A stretch of DNA of 64,000 nucleotides. It comes from Methylophaga thalassica MP (GTDB lineage Bacteria; Pseudomonadota; Gammaproteobacteria; Nitrosococcales; Methylophagaceae). Of the stretch, positions 43,981-53,456 are shown one piece after another (position 1 is the first letter of the stretch; each line of letters opens with the position of its first letter). The stretch spans positions 1,592,382-1,656,381 of the forward strand of contig NZ_AFIG01000001.1 of assembly GCF_000214595.1 (NCBI RefSeq), in the 5' to 3' direction. Made by a program: the position numbers and the translations under genes. The notes below the pieces were generated by a model that was given only the letters and a program-made list of their open reading frames with translations, made no database searches and was not told where the DNA came from.

Positions 43981-45348
43981 ATGGCTAGACCTACAAAGTC
44001 GATTCATGGCGAGTGGACATCTCGCTGGGCATTTATTCTTGCAGCAACAGGATCGGCTGTTGGCCTGGGAAACATCTGGAAATTCCCATACATCACGGGT
44101 GAAAATGGTGGTGGTGCCTTTGTTCTAATTTATCTGCTGTGTATTGCCATTATCGGCGTTCCGCTGATGATGGCTGAAATTCTTATCGGTCGTCGAGGCC
44201 GACAAAATCCCATCAATAGTTTGAAGTCGATTGCTGACGAAGAAGGCCGAAGTACAAATTGGCAATGGCTTGGTGGCATGGGTGTGCTGACGGGGTTTTT
44301 GATTCTTTCCTACTATAGTGTAATTGCCGGCCAGGCTATGGCGTATATTCCGCGCGCTTTTTCTGGTGTATTTGAAGGGGTCACCGCTGATGGCGCAATT
44401 AGTATCCATAAAGCCCTGGTCAATGATCCGGAACGTTTATTAGCCTGGCATACGATATTTATGCTGATGACGGTCGGCATTGTGGTGCGAGGTGTGCAGC
44501 ATGGTTTAGAAAAGTCTGTGCGCATTATTATGCCCGCCCTGTTTATCATCATATTGATGTTGGTTGGCTATGGTTACAATACTGGGCAATATTTTGATCA
44601 GAGTGTGCAGTTTTTATTTGCCATCGATTTTTCTAAATTAACGCATACTGGCGTATTGACTGCGATGGGTCATGCCTTTTTCACCTTAAGTTTAGGTATG
44701 GGCGCGATTATGGTGTATGGCTCTTACTTACCTAAAAAAGCGTCCATTTTCAAAGTATCGCTGACCATTTCCATTATGGATACTACGGTCGCCTTGCTGG
44801 CTGGCTTGGCAATTTTCCCTCTGGTATTTGCTAATGGGCTTGAACCAACGGCTGGGCCTGGTTTGATTTTCGACACACTGCCGATTGCTTTTGGTCATAT
44901 GCCTTGGGGCCAGTTCTTTGGCGGTATATTTTTCATCTTATTATTATTCGCTGCCTGGAGTTCGGGTATTTCTCTGGTAGAGCCCATTGTGGTCTGGCTG
45001 GTTGAGAACAAAAACATGACTCGGCTAAGAGCGAGTGTGTATTCAGGTGTCATCATCTGGTTGCTAGGCTTGTTGACGATTTTCTCATTTAACCTTGGTC
45101 GGGAATGGCGATTATTCGGATTAACGATGTTTGAGTTGCTTGACTACCTCACAGCGAATATTATGTTGCCTTTGGGCGGATTACTGATAGCCTTGTTTGC
45201 AGGCTGGGTAATGAAGCGAAATAGCTCTATGGATGAGCTGGGATTAGGCAATGGATTGTTGTATTCGACTTGGCGAGTACTTGTACGTTTTATTACACCG
45301 ATTGCAATTTTGATTGTTTTTGCCAATCTTATCGGTCTTCTGAATTAA
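43981..45348 (+). CDS. Sodium:neurotransmitter-type symporter (NSS/SNF family)
   Basis: A 455-residue transporter with about 11-12 membrane helices. The N-terminal WTSRWAFILAATGSAVGLGNIWKFPYITGENGGGAFVLIYL is the NSS helix-1 signature that binds Na+ and substrate. Bacterial members (LeuT, MhsT, TnaT relatives) import amino acids with sodium. The substrate is not readable by eye. It lies on the strand opposite to smpB, with a divergent promoter gap of about 120 bases, and 22 bases ahead of ratA. Confidence 0.93.
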   Translation: MARPTKSIHGEWTSRWAFILAATGSAVGLGNIWKFPYITGENGGGAFVLIYLLCIAIIGVPLMMAEILIGRRGRQNPINSLKSIADEEGRSTNWQWLGGMGVLTGFLILSYYSVIAGQAMAYIPRAFSGVFEGVTADGAISIHKALVNDPERLLAWHTIFMLMTVGIVVRGVQHGLEKSVRIIMPALFIIILMLVGYGYNTGQYFDQSVQFLFAIDFSKLTHTGVLTAMGHAFFTLSLGMGAIMVYGSYLPKKASIFKVSLTISIMDTTVALLAGLAIFPLVFANGLEPTAGPGLIFDTLPIAFGHMPWGQFFGGIFFILLLFAAWSSGISLVEPIVVWLVENKNMTRLRASVYSGVIIWLLGLLTIFSFNLGREWRLFGLTMFELLDYLTANIMLPLGGLLIALFAGWVMKRNSSMDELGLGNGLLYSTWRVLVRFITPIAILIVFANLIGLLN

Positions 45349-45370
45349 TTAATGACGTAACCGGATTTCA

Positions 45371-45811
45371 ATGACTACCATCACACGAAGCTCTCTGGTC
45401 ATGTACACACCTGATCAAATGTTTGATTTGGTTAATGATGTTGAAGCCTATCCACGGTTTTTGCCTTGGTGTCGCGACAGCAGAATTATCAGTAAAAATG
45501 AAGATGTTATCTGCGCCTCTCTGGATATAGCTAAAGGCGGTATTCATCATGAATTTTCTACTCGAAATGTGCTCGATCATGGCAATGCCATACGCATCGA
45601 ATTAATTGATGGCCCCTTTCGCCATCTTGAAGGCCACTGGCAATTCAAACCGATTGGTGACAATCAGGGTTGCCGTGTTCAACTGGATATGGACTTCGAG
45701 TTTTCAACTCGTTTATTAGACTTGGCACTGGGCCCTGTCTTTACTCAAATATCAGGTTCATTAGTGGAAGCATTTTGTAAACGCGCACAGGAAATCTATG
45801 GAAAACGCTGA
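45371..45811 (+). CDS. ratA: RatA/COQ10-family START-like protein
   Basis: A 146-residue SRPBCC/START-fold protein of the COQ10 (RatA) group (SSLVMYTPDQMFDLVNDVEAYPRFLPWC; KGGIHHEFSTRN; GPFRHLEGHWQF). In E. coli RatA was described as blocking 70S subunit association; other members act in ubiquinone binding. The gene overlaps rnfH by 14 bases, the conserved pairing in gammaproteobacteria. Confidence 0.92.
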   Translation: MTTITRSSLVMYTPDQMFDLVNDVEAYPRFLPWCRDSRIISKNEDVICASLDIAKGGIHHEFSTRNVLDHGNAIRIELIDGPFRHLEGHWQFKPIGDNQGCRVQLDMDFEFSTRLLDLALGPVFTQISGSLVEAFCKRAQEIYGKR

Positions 45812-46109
45812 TTTAATCCATATTGAGGTAGCTTATGCCCTACCTAATGAACAAGTTATTATTCCTCTTGAAGTACCCAAAGATTGTCTGGTTGAAGATG
45901 CGATTAAACGGTCCGGTATTCTCGAACGTTTTCCTCAAATTGACTTAAAAACCGATAAGGTCGGTATCTTTGGCAAAATGTGCAAACTCAATGCTGAACT
46001 GAATAATAAAGACCGTATTGAAATCTACCGTCCACTGATTGCTGATCCTAAAGAATCACGTCGCCAAAAAGCTGAGATGGAGAAAAAGAAAAAAGCAGAG
46101 GCTGATTAA
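45798..46109 (+). CDS. rnfH: RnfH/RatB-family ubiquitin-like protein
   Basis: A 103-residue UPF0125 protein with a ubiquitin/ThiS-like fold (HIEVAYALPNEQVIIPLEVPKDCLVEDAIKRSGIL; VGIFGKMCKLNAEL; DRIEIYRPLIADPKESRRQKAE). Function is not established. It overlaps ratA, and the terminator hairpin starts inside its last codons. Confidence 0.93.
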   Translation: MENADLIHIEVAYALPNEQVIIPLEVPKDCLVEDAIKRSGILERFPQIDLKTDKVGIFGKMCKLNAELNNKDRIEIYRPLIADPKESRRQKAEMEKKKKAEAD

Positions 46110-46125
46110 TCAGCCTCTTTTTTTA
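46097..46125. terminator. Terminator after rnfH (palindrome across the stop codon)
   Basis: AGAGGCTGATTAATCAGCCTCT is a perfect palindrome followed by a T-run; it contains the rnfH stop and abuts the convergent DUF455 stop. Confidence 0.85.
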
Positions 46126-46931
46126 TACACCGCCTGAGATTCCAATAAATCCATTTCCTGCTCGGTAAACCCGGCATCCAACCTGGCTTCAGTATGGAAT
46201 GGCCCGCGAATTTCCCCGTTAAAATAGGTATTCAGTAAGGTTTTAAATGTCTCAAAAGGATCAACGCCGCGTTGTTCACAAAGATAGTTAAACCATCGGG
46301 TGCCAATCGTCACATGGCCTATTTCTTCTTGCAGAATCAACGTCAGAATGTCAAAGGCTTTGATATCACCTGAGTTTTTCAACTTATTCATCATCGACGG
46401 TGTAACATCCAGTCCCCTCGCCTCCAACACTCTAGGCACCAACGCCATTCTTGTTAAGGGATCATGATGTGTCTTTTGCGCCATTTCCCACATCCCATCA
46501 TGAGCAGGAAAGTCACCGTAGTGAAACCCCATGGTTTGTAAATGCTCATCCAATAACAGGAAATGATGCGCCTCTTCATAAGCGACCTGCATCCAGTCCT
46601 GGTAAAAAGCCTCAGGCATCTCAGCAAAGCGGGCTGTCGCATCCAGTGCCAGATTAATCGCATTAAACTCAATATGACAGATAGCGTGAATCAGTGTGGC
46701 ATGGCCAGTTTGCTGATTATTACGTCGTCTGGGTAAGGCTTTTGGTGGCACCAAGTCTGGCTTGTCTGGTCTGCCTGGCACAGTGGGTACATCTAGCTGC
46801 TCACGATTGAGATGAAACCCTTCTTTCATGATCTGCTCGAAGAGTGCTCGGGTTTCGTGTGCTTTTTGCCACGGGTCATTCATCAACAAGCAGCTTAAAG
46901 CCTGTTGACGGACATCAATCTTATCAACCAT
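46110..46931 (-). CDS. DUF455 ferritin-like protein
   Basis: A 273-residue helical protein with the ferritin-like DUF455 pattern: HAICHIEFNAINLALDATARFAEMP, YEEAHHFLLLDEHLQTMGFHYGDFPAHDGMWEMA and LQEEIGHVTIGTRWFNYLC supply E-x-x-H and E/H carboxylate-bridge ligands for a di-iron centre. Family relatives resemble MiaE-type hydroxylases; the reaction is unknown. Its start overlaps the 3' end of the permease gene by eight bases, so the two are translated together. Confidence 0.85.
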   Translation of the reverse strand: MVDKIDVRQQALSCLLMNDPWQKAHETRALFEQIMKEGFHLNREQLDVPTVPGRPDKPDLVPPKALPRRRNNQQTGHATLIHAICHIEFNAINLALDATARFAEMPEAFYQDWMQVAYEEAHHFLLLDEHLQTMGFHYGDFPAHDGMWEMAQKTHHDPLTRMALVPRVLEARGLDVTPSMMNKLKNSGDIKAFDILTLILQEEIGHVTIGTRWFNYLCEQRGVDPFETFKTLLNTYFNGEIRGPFHTEARLDAGFTEQEMDLLESQAVYKKRG

Positions 46932-47904
46932 CTAATCTGACTCGTGGATCGACTAAGGTGTATGAAATATCAGTCATGACAAGACCAACAATGTATAAAA
47001 CTGAGCCCAGAAATACCATAGCCCGGACAATCGCAAAGTCTTGAGCTTGAATAGCATCAATAGTGTAGCTACCTAAGCCGGGAATACCAAAAAAGGATTC
47101 AAGGATCAGGCTGCCCATAAATAAGGTAGGTAAGACAACCACTGCCCCGGTCAGTATAGGAATCATCGCATTCTTCAATACATGCTTAAACAACACTCTG
47201 ACTTCTGATAAACCTTTCGCCCGGGCTGTGCGTACATAGTCTTTTGAGACTTCTTCCAAAAATAAGGTGCGATACCAACGTGAGCCAGAACCGATACCGG
47301 AGACGATGCCGATAAAAACAGGCAGAATAATAAACTTAAAGGCATCCAGTCCTTGTGCGTAGCCGGACAGCGGGACCAGTTGCATGATTTTACCCACTAG
47401 AAACTGACCACCGATAATATAAAACAGACCCGAAATAGACATCAGTATAACGCACAGAATAACGCCACTAAGATCGAGATAACTCGCTCTAAAAAATACC
47501 ATCAACATGGCAAAGGTAATATTGGCTAGTATGCCAATAATAAAAATCGGAACCGCTATCGCTAGGCTCGGCCACATGCGTGTTTGTATATCTTCACCAA
47601 TATCGCGACCATCGTCTGCCTGACCAAATTCAAAGGCAAACAAAGTTAAAGATTTATCAAAGAAAATAGTGTGTGTGAGCTTGTTTAAGCCCGGCTCTTC
47701 ACTATTCCAGAGTAAGGCTTTGTCATAACCTCTTTCTTCTTTCCAGACGTCAACGGCTTCTTGAGTGACATGTTTATTCCCTAAGTGCATACGCGCCATA
47801 TCATCAGGCGTATTCACCATAAAAAATAAAGCAAAGGTCAGCGCATTAACCCCAATCAAGATGGGGAATGCATAAAGAATCCTTCTGACAATGTAAGCAA
47901 ACAT
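46924..47904 (-). CDS. Oligopeptide-type ABC transporter permease, without other subunits
   Basis: A 326-residue DppB/OppB-like permease. The N-terminal MFAYIVRRILYAFPILIGVNALTF is the family's start, and the cytoplasmic coupling loop is EEVSKDYVRTARAKGLSEVRVLFKHVLKNA around 215-245. A large periplasmic insertion lies about residues 35-105. There are six membrane helices. No second permease, ATPase or binding protein is beside it; the next gene is DUF455. It may pair with subunits coded elsewhere. Confidence 0.88.
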   Translation of the reverse strand: MFAYIVRRILYAFPILIGVNALTFALFFMVNTPDDMARMHLGNKHVTQEAVDVWKEERGYDKALLWNSEEPGLNKLTHTIFFDKSLTLFAFEFGQADDGRDIGEDIQTRMWPSLAIAVPIFIIGILANITFAMLMVFFRASYLDLSGVILCVILMSISGLFYIIGGQFLVGKIMQLVPLSGYAQGLDAFKFIILPVFIGIVSGIGSGSRWYRTLFLEEVSKDYVRTARAKGLSEVRVLFKHVLKNAMIPILTGAVVVLPTLFMGSLILESFFGIPGLGSYTIDAIQAQDFAIVRAMVFLGSVLYIVGLVMTDISYTLVDPRVRLDG

Positions 47905-48165
47905 AGATTAACCAGGTTGTTTCATAAGTTTTGCAGGACTTTATTTATCAAGTCAGCGTTTATCTGTCTCACATTATGACGCTAAGATACTCATTGAGAA
48001 AGAGCTATTACATCTTTGCAGTTTCACTTTAAAGCATTTTGTTACTGAGCGTTTCAAATGCTTATCTGAATGCGGTTTTAAACGCTTTTCAAGATTAGCA
48101 TTTACTAATACACAAATTTTGTTATCGTGTAGCGACGATCATCATAAACAGCTAACGAGGTCACG

Positions 48166-48507
48166 ATGAGCTTAACAGCGATAGATTTAGTCAAAAAGGC
48201 TAAGAGTGAAATTAATGAAATCAGTTGTGATCAGGCTGCATCAATGCTTGATGATGCTACCGTGATAGATGTCAGAGAACCCGCCGAATTTGATGCTGGC
48301 CATATCTCTGGGGCCATTCATATTCCCAGAGGGATGTTAGAGTTTTCACTCGCATCTCACCCGTCACTCGCTAATGTCGAAGATCCTGTTATTGTCTATT
48401 GTAAAACTGGTGGTCGTGCTGCTTTAGCAGCTCAGACATTACAGCTAATGGGCTATCAACAGGTTTACTCGATTGCCGGTGGTTATGACGCCTGGCAGCA
48501 GATTTAA
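48166..48507 (+). CDS. Rhodanese-domain sulfurtransferase
   Basis: A 113-residue single-domain rhodanese. VIDVREPAEFDAGHISGAIHIPRG is the CH2A-like motif, and the active-site loop is CKTGGR with Cys79. It could carry a persulfide to an acceptor. No signal peptide, so it is cytoplasmic. GAGGT stands about seven bases before the ATG. It is the first gene of a four-gene same-strand set, 17 bases ahead of the secreted CGC protein. Confidence 0.9.
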   Translation: MSLTAIDLVKKAKSEINEISCDQAASMLDDATVIDVREPAEFDAGHISGAIHIPRGMLEFSLASHPSLANVEDPVIVYCKTGGRAALAAQTLQLMGYQQVYSIAGGYDAWQQI

Positions 48508-48524
48508 ATTACAGGAATATACCG

Positions 48525-49277
48525 ATGAACCTCTGTAAATACACGCTACTACTGCTCGCATCTACTCTCATACCTTCACTTTCGTATGCAGAGACAACGC
48601 AAATTATGATTAGAGCAATGGCTAATGACGCCAAGTATATCGGCACCAGTGTGGGCGGTGTTCGGGTGATGGTAAAAGATGCGGAAACAGATCAGTTACT
48701 TGATGAAGGTTGGATTAATGGTGGCACAGGCGATACTGATCGTTTGATCAAAAATCCCATTCATCGCGGTGATGTATTAAGCGATAGAAACACGGCGGGT
48801 TATCTGGCGACAGTAGATATTGATACACCACGTTTGATTAAAATCACTGTGCTTGGGCCCTATGCCTATCGTCAGTCCCTGCAAGAGGCAAGCATCACGA
48901 CCTGGATAATTCCTGGCAAAGATCTGCTCGGTGACGGCATTAGTATAAAAATGCCAGGGTTTATTGCCGATGGCTGGACCCAGGTTTTACAAGGTGGTGT
49001 AGTAGAGTTTTATCTGGACGCATCACTGTTATGCGGCTGTCCAATTAAGAAAAACGGTTTGTGGGATCCTAAAAACTACGAGGCAAAAGCTATCTTGATG
49101 CAGGATGAGAAAAAAATTGATGAAATCCCACTTAGTTTTACCGGACCGATTGGTATCTTCTCTGCAAAAACTCAATTGAAAGAGAGTGGCCATTACAAAG
49201 CGATTCTCTATGTCATTGATACCAAGACAGGTAATGTCGGGGTGGACAGAACGATGTTTGAGATTAATTTAGACTAA
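48525..49277 (+). CDS. Secreted protein with a single Cys-Gly-Cys motif, unknown
   Basis: A 250-residue exported protein that I do not recognise. The Sec signal ends near residue 22 (LIPSLSYA). The mature part looks like two beta-sandwich domains (about 25-112 and 185-250) around a central part with GKDLLGDGISIKMPGF. Its only mature cysteines are Cys170 and Cys172, in CGC followed by Pro. Adjacent genes encode a rhodanese and a DUF692 oxidase, which in related systems acts on cysteines of secreted peptides. I infer that CGC is a metal site or is modified, but nothing here proves it. A quinohemoprotein-accessory-like or amine-metabolism role is also possible. Confidence 0.75.
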   Translation: MNLCKYTLLLLASTLIPSLSYAETTQIMIRAMANDAKYIGTSVGGVRVMVKDAETDQLLDEGWINGGTGDTDRLIKNPIHRGDVLSDRNTAGYLATVDIDTPRLIKITVLGPYAYRQSLQEASITTWIIPGKDLLGDGISIKMPGFIADGWTQVLQGGVVEFYLDASLLCGCPIKKNGLWDPKNYEAKAILMQDEKKIDEIPLSFTGPIGIFSAKTQLKESGHYKAILYVIDTKTGNVGVDRTMFEINLD

Positions 49278-49339
49278 AGGCTGTAACAATCGCAGCATGA
49301 GATCGTCTTTGTTAAGACAACATTCTGCAGGAGAATACT

Positions 49340-50188
49340 ATGGCGCTTCCATCATGTCCGGTCACAGGAACAGGCCTTGGACTTCGCCGACAATTTATCG
49401 ATGAGCTGTTAAAGTCGGCCAATCATGATATCGATTTCATGGAGGTGGCTCCCGAGAACTGGATGGGAATGGGTGGTAAGTATGCCAAGCAATTCACGGC
49501 CGCATGCGAACGCTTTCCTATGTTATGTCATGGCTTATCATTGTCTATCGGCAGTCCGGCGCCACTGGATATCAACTTTCTAAAACAGTTAAAGCAATTT
49601 TTTGATAAGCATCAAATCGTCAGCTATAGCGAACATTTAAGCTTTTGTAGTGATGAGGGACATCTCTATGATTTAATGCCGATTCCATTCACTGACGAAT
49701 CTGTTCGTTATGTCGCAGATCGCATTAAACAGGTGCAGGACATTCTCGAACGGAAGCTCATCATAGAAAACGTTTCATACTACGCCGCTCCCGGCCAGGA
49801 AATCACTGAAATTGATTTTACGCGTCAGATATTAGAAGAAGCCGACTGTGACCTGTTGTTGGATGTGAACAATGTCTATGTGAACAGCATTAATCATGGC
49901 TATGATGCTCAGACGTTTATCAACTCGATGCCGACGGGTCGTATTGCTTATCTGCACATAGCCGGGCATTACAATGAAGCAGAAGACTTGATTGTCGACA
50001 CTCACGGTGCCGATATTATTGATCCTGTCTGGCTACTACTTAGTCACACCTATCAAACACATGGTGTTATCCCAACGCTGCTTGAGCGTGATTTTAATAT
50101 CCCTTCTCTATCTCATTTATTAGATGAAATGGCTGTTATCAGACAATATCAACAGCAGCCACAAAACATGCATGCAGCTCATGGCTAA
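49340..50188 (+). CDS. DUF692 multinuclear non-haem iron oxidase (MNIO)
   Basis: A 282-residue TIM-barrel protein of the DUF692/UPF0276 family (MbnB, BufB relatives). Probable iron ligands and active-site residues are visible: His64 (CHGLSLSIG), His99 (YSEHLSF), Glu143 (IENVSYY), Asp175/Asn177 (DVNNVYVN), His206/His210 (HIAGH), Asp220/His222 (DTHG) and Glu249 (ERDF). Characterised relatives use two or three irons and O2 to modify cysteines of ribosomal peptides, for example to oxazolone/thioamide or thiooxazole groups. CAGGAG precedes the ATG. The partner DUF2063 gene overlaps its end. No canonical DUF2282 precursor is beside it. Confidence 0.93.
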   Translation: MALPSCPVTGTGLGLRRQFIDELLKSANHDIDFMEVAPENWMGMGGKYAKQFTAACERFPMLCHGLSLSIGSPAPLDINFLKQLKQFFDKHQIVSYSEHLSFCSDEGHLYDLMPIPFTDESVRYVADRIKQVQDILERKLIIENVSYYAAPGQEITEIDFTRQILEEADCDLLLDVNNVYVNSINHGYDAQTFINSMPTGRIAYLHIAGHYNEAEDLIVDTHGADIIDPVWLLLSHTYQTHGVIPTLLERDFNIPSLSHLLDEMAVIRQYQQQPQNMHAAHG

Positions 50189-50930
50189 TCATTTTCAGCA
50201 AACACAATATCAGTTCGCCGCCTATATCCGTGATCCGGAGCATCAGGCTATTCCAGATCACTTGGAAAGCCGTCGAATGGCGATTTACCGCGATTTATTT
50301 TTTAATAATATCAACAGTACCCTATCAAGCGCTTTTCCTGTTATACGGCAACTGATGACTGAGAATGACTGGCTGACCCTCGTCAGATCCTTTATGCAAC
50401 AGCATTATTGCCAATCTCCCCGCTTTGTTGATGTGTCAAAAGAATTTATTGATTATCTACACCAGCAAAATGATGTTGATATGGCTATGCCTTTTTTACA
50501 TGAACTTGCTCATTATGAGTGGGTTGAATTGGCATTGAGTATCGCTGAGGAAGAATGGCAACAAAGTGAAATTGATGAACATACCAACTTGCTGGCAATG
50601 TCTTATCAAGGTTCTCCACTTGCTTGGTTATTGAGTTTTGATTTCCCAGTACATCAAATCAGTCATGACTTTCAACCAACATCGGCTTCTGAAACACCCC
50701 ATTTTCTGTTGGTATACCGTAATCAAGCTGATGAAGTGAAGTTTATTGAGCTCAATGGCTTGAGTGCACATTTGTTCGAACGCATCACGGCGGGTGAGGA
50801 TGTCGATTCCGTTATAGATTCTATAGCAGAAGCGATGCCGCAACTTGACCGTCAATTGATAACAAATGGAGCCAGAGATTTAATAACGGATTGGTTAGCA
50901 AAAGGCATTTTGCTGTTAAGAGAGGCATAA
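50181..50930 (+). CDS. DUF2063 protein, partner of the MNIO (BufC/HvfC-like)
   Basis: A 249-residue protein of the DUF2063 ('putative DNA-binding') family, usual partner of DUF692 enzymes. The N-terminal helical half has QYQFAAYIRDPEHQAIPDHLESRRMAIYRDLFFNNINSTLSSAFPVIR and FLHELAHYEWVELAL; the C-terminal half resembles a winged-helix/RRE-like domain (LNGLSAHLFERITAGE). In bufferin systems this type of protein binds the precursor and presents it to the MNIO. I use the ATG at 50181, which overlaps the MNIO stop by eight bases. An ATG at 50172 is possible. Confidence 0.9.
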   Translation: MANHFQQTQYQFAAYIRDPEHQAIPDHLESRRMAIYRDLFFNNINSTLSSAFPVIRQLMTENDWLTLVRSFMQQHYCQSPRFVDVSKEFIDYLHQQNDVDMAMPFLHELAHYEWVELALSIAEEEWQQSEIDEHTNLLAMSYQGSPLAWLLSFDFPVHQISHDFQPTSASETPHFLLVYRNQADEVKFIELNGLSAHLFERITAGEDVDSVIDSIAEAMPQLDRQLITNGARDLITDWLAKGILLLREA

Positions 50931-50957
50931 AAAAGGCCGGGAATATCCCGGCCTTTT
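50931..50957. terminator. Bidirectional terminator
   Basis: GGCCGGGA-TA-TCCCGGCC-type hairpin between A and T runs separates the DUF2063 gene from eda, which comes in the opposite direction. Confidence 0.9.
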
Positions 50958-50978
50958 TATTCTATATGCGAATAACGT

Positions 50979-51611
50979 TTAAGCAGTCGCTAATTCAATC
51001 GCTTCAGCAGAAAGACGGGTAATTTCGTCCCAGTTTTCAGCATCCACTAAGTCTGCAGCACACATCCATGAACCACCGACACAACCGACATTAGACAGAC
51101 TGTAATAGTCCTTCACATTTTTCTGGTTAACACCGCCAGTTGGGCAGAAGGTAATTTGTGGAATCGGCGCACCGATTGATTTCAGCATTGGCACACCACC
51201 CGCTGCTTCAGCAGGGAAGAACTTCATTGCTGTAATACCTTTTTCCAGTAAAGCCATCGCCTGACTTGGATCAGCAACACCCGGTAATAAAGGCACACCG
51301 GTTTTTAATGCCGCATCAATCAATTTTTCCGTGGTGCCAGGGCTGACGATAAACTCGGCGCCAGCGTCAATTGCCGCATTTAATGTTTCAATATTGATGA
51401 TAGTACCAGCACCGACGATAGCATCTGGAACTTCAGCTTTAATACGGCGAATAGATTCAAGTGCTGCATCTGTTCTCAGTGTAATTTCCAGAACTTTTAA
51501 ACCACCTTTAACCAACGCTTTAGCTAAAGGCACAGCATGTTCAACGTTATTGATAACCATCACCGGTACAATGGGTGATACTTTCATGATCTCTTGAATT
51601 GTTTTAGACAT
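50979..51611 (-). CDS. eda: 2-keto-3-deoxy-6-phosphogluconate aldolase
   Basis: A 210-residue class I aldolase. The base Glu42 lies in LEITLRT and the Schiff-base lysine Lys130 in MKFFPAE; GAGTI and PTGGV line the phosphate site. It cleaves KDPG to pyruvate and glyceraldehyde 3-phosphate in the Entner-Doudoroff pathway. It follows edd by 21 bases on the same strand, so the two steps are co-expressed. Confidence 0.97.
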   Translation of the reverse strand: MSKTIQEIMKVSPIVPVMVINNVEHAVPLAKALVKGGLKVLEITLRTDAALESIRRIKAEVPDAIVGAGTIINIETLNAAIDAGAEFIVSPGTTEKLIDAALKTGVPLLPGVADPSQAMALLEKGITAMKFFPAEAAGGVPMLKSIGAPIPQITFCPTGGVNQKNVKDYYSLSNVGCVGGSWMCAADLVDAENWDEITRLSAEAIELATA

Positions 51612-51632
51612 TGATTAATTTATTCCAAATAA

Positions 51633-53456
51633 TTATTCGACATTAAACATGTTAATGGCACCCGTTTCAGCTGATGAAACACCTTGGCGGAAGCTATCAA
51701 ACAGTTCACGGCCCATGCCATAGTGATGTTCAGTATTAGCCAGAACACAAGCCATACGTGAGTTCAGTTCTTCTTCATCAACTAACACATTTAATTCGCC
51801 ACGCTGTGTATCAAGACGAATCATATCGCCATCGCGAACTTTGGTCAGGATGCTGCCATCTGCACATTCCGGACAGAGGTGGATAGCTGAAGGCACTTTA
51901 CCAGAGGCACCAGACATACGGCCGTCAGTAACAAGCGCTACTTTAAAGCCTTTATCCTGTAATACGCCCAATGGTGGTGTCAGTTTGTGCAACTCAGGCA
52001 TACCATTTGATTTTGGTCCTTGGAAGCGCAGAACAACAATCACGTCTTTGTTCATTTCGCCACGTTTGAAGGCTTCAACAACATCATCCTGGTGATCAAA
52101 GACCATCGCCGGTGCTTCAACCACTTGATGTTTCGGATCAACCGCTGAAATCTTAGACATACCACGGCCAAGATTACCTTTGATCAGATGTAAGCCACCG
52201 CTTGTTGCAAATGGTGCTGCCACACTACCGATAACATCAGTATCAAGAGAACCTTCAGGGCCTTCTTCCCATGTCAGTGTGCCATCTTTTAGTGTTGGCT
52301 CTTTGGTGTACTGTTCCATACCTTTTTCATCACCGATAGTAATGATGTCAGTATGCATTAAGCCATTTTTAGATAGTTCACGAATTAACACACCCATACC
52401 ACCGGCAGCCTGGAAGTGGTTCACATCAGCTGTACCATTAGGATAAATACGTGTCACTAATGGAATAATTTTTGACAGACGGTCAAAGTCATCCCAGTTA
52501 ATGATAATACCTGCCGCACGGGCAATCGCAATCAGATGAATAGTGTGGTTAGTTGAACCACCTGTGGCTAATAGACCCACCAGGGCATTCAAAATCGCTT
52601 TCTCATCGATCATATGACCGATTGGACGATAGTCATCGCCTAACGCGGTAAATTTGAGTGCTTGTTCAGTCGCACGTTTTGTTAACGCATCACGCAGCGG
52701 TGTGTTTGGATTAATGAAGGAGCTACCAGGGAGGTGTAAGCCCATCATTTCAACCATCATTTGGTTACTGTTTGCTGTACCGTAGAAAGTACATGTACCA
52801 GGGCTATGATAAGACTCAGACTCTGCTTTTAATAACTCTTCACGACCGACTTTACCTTCAGCGTAGAGCTGACGAATACGGACTTTCTCTTTGTTAGGCA
52901 AACCGCTCGGCATAGGTCCTGCCGGTACGAAAACAGCCGGTAAGTGACCAAAACTCAATGCACCAATCAATAAACCCGGAACAATTTTGTCACAAACGCC
53001 CAGATACATAGCGGCATCGAACATATTGTGGCTGAGGCCAATGGCGGTTGCCATTGCAATGACGTCACGGCTGAAAAGCGACAGTTCCATACCTGGCTGG
53101 CCTTGCGTAATACCATCACACATGGCAGGAACACCACCAGCAAACTGAGCGACACCACCGGCTTCGGTTGCAGCTTTCTTGATGATTGCAGGGAAATCTT
53201 TAAACGGCTCGTGCGCCGATAACATGTCGTTGTATGAAGAAATAATCGCGATATTGGCTTTTTTATCTCCTGCCAAGTCCGCTTTTTCTGACATGGAACA
53301 GGCAGCAAATCCATGAGCTAAATTGCCGCAGCCCAATACAGCACGATGTGGGCCTTTTTGCATCGCCTCATCAATACGGCCGAGATAGATTTCCCGTGTT
53401 TTTTTGCTTCTCTCGATTACGTCATTGGTGACGGCTTCTAAAACTGGATGAACCAT
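51633..53456 (-). CDS. edd: 6-phosphogluconate dehydratase
   Basis: A 607-residue IlvD/Edd-family iron-sulfur dehydratase of normal Edd length. Family motifs are seen: [41 protein letters not shown], the cluster-cysteine segments CGNLAHG and ...[19 protein letters not shown], and [22 protein letters not shown]. It converts 6-phosphogluconate to KDPG. Edd with eda gives the pyruvate-forming branch used by many RuMP methylotrophs. The 340-base gap upstream holds a perfect CRP-type palindrome. Confidence 0.97.
   Translation of the reverse strand: MVHPVLEAVTNDVIERSKKTREIYLGRIDEAMQKGPHRAVLGCGNLAHGFAACSMSEKADLAGDKKANIAIISSYNDMLSAHEPFKDFPAIIKKAATEAGGVAQFAGGVPAMCDGITQGQPGMELSLFSRDVIAMATAIGLSHNMFDAAMYLGVCDKIVPGLLIGALSFGHLPAVFVPAGPMPSGLPNKEKVRIRQLYAEGKVGREELLKAESESYHSPGTCTFYGTANSNQMMVEMMGLHLPGSSFINPNTPLRDALTKRATEQALKFTALGDDYRPIGHMIDEKAILNALVGLLATGGSTNHTIHLIAIARAAGIIINWDDFDRLSKIIPLVTRIYPNGTADVNHFQAAGGMGVLIRELSKNGLMHTDIITIGDEKGMEQYTKEPTLKDGTLTWEEGPEGSLDTDVIGSVAAPFATSGGLHLIKGNLGRGMSKISAVDPKHQVVEAPAMVFDHQDDVVEAFKRGEMNKDVIVVLRFQGPKSNGMPELHKLTPPLGVLQDKGFKVALVTDGRMSGASGKVPSAIHLCPECADGSILTKVRDGDMIRLDTQRGELNVLVDEEELNSRMACVLANTEHHYGMGRELFDSFRQGVSSAETGAINMFNVE

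Noticed and set aside
48032-48063. Inverted repeat AAGCATTT/AAATGCTT ahead of the rhodanese gene
   Set aside because: Eight-base AT-rich arms with a 16-base gap are expected by chance; no known operator recognised.
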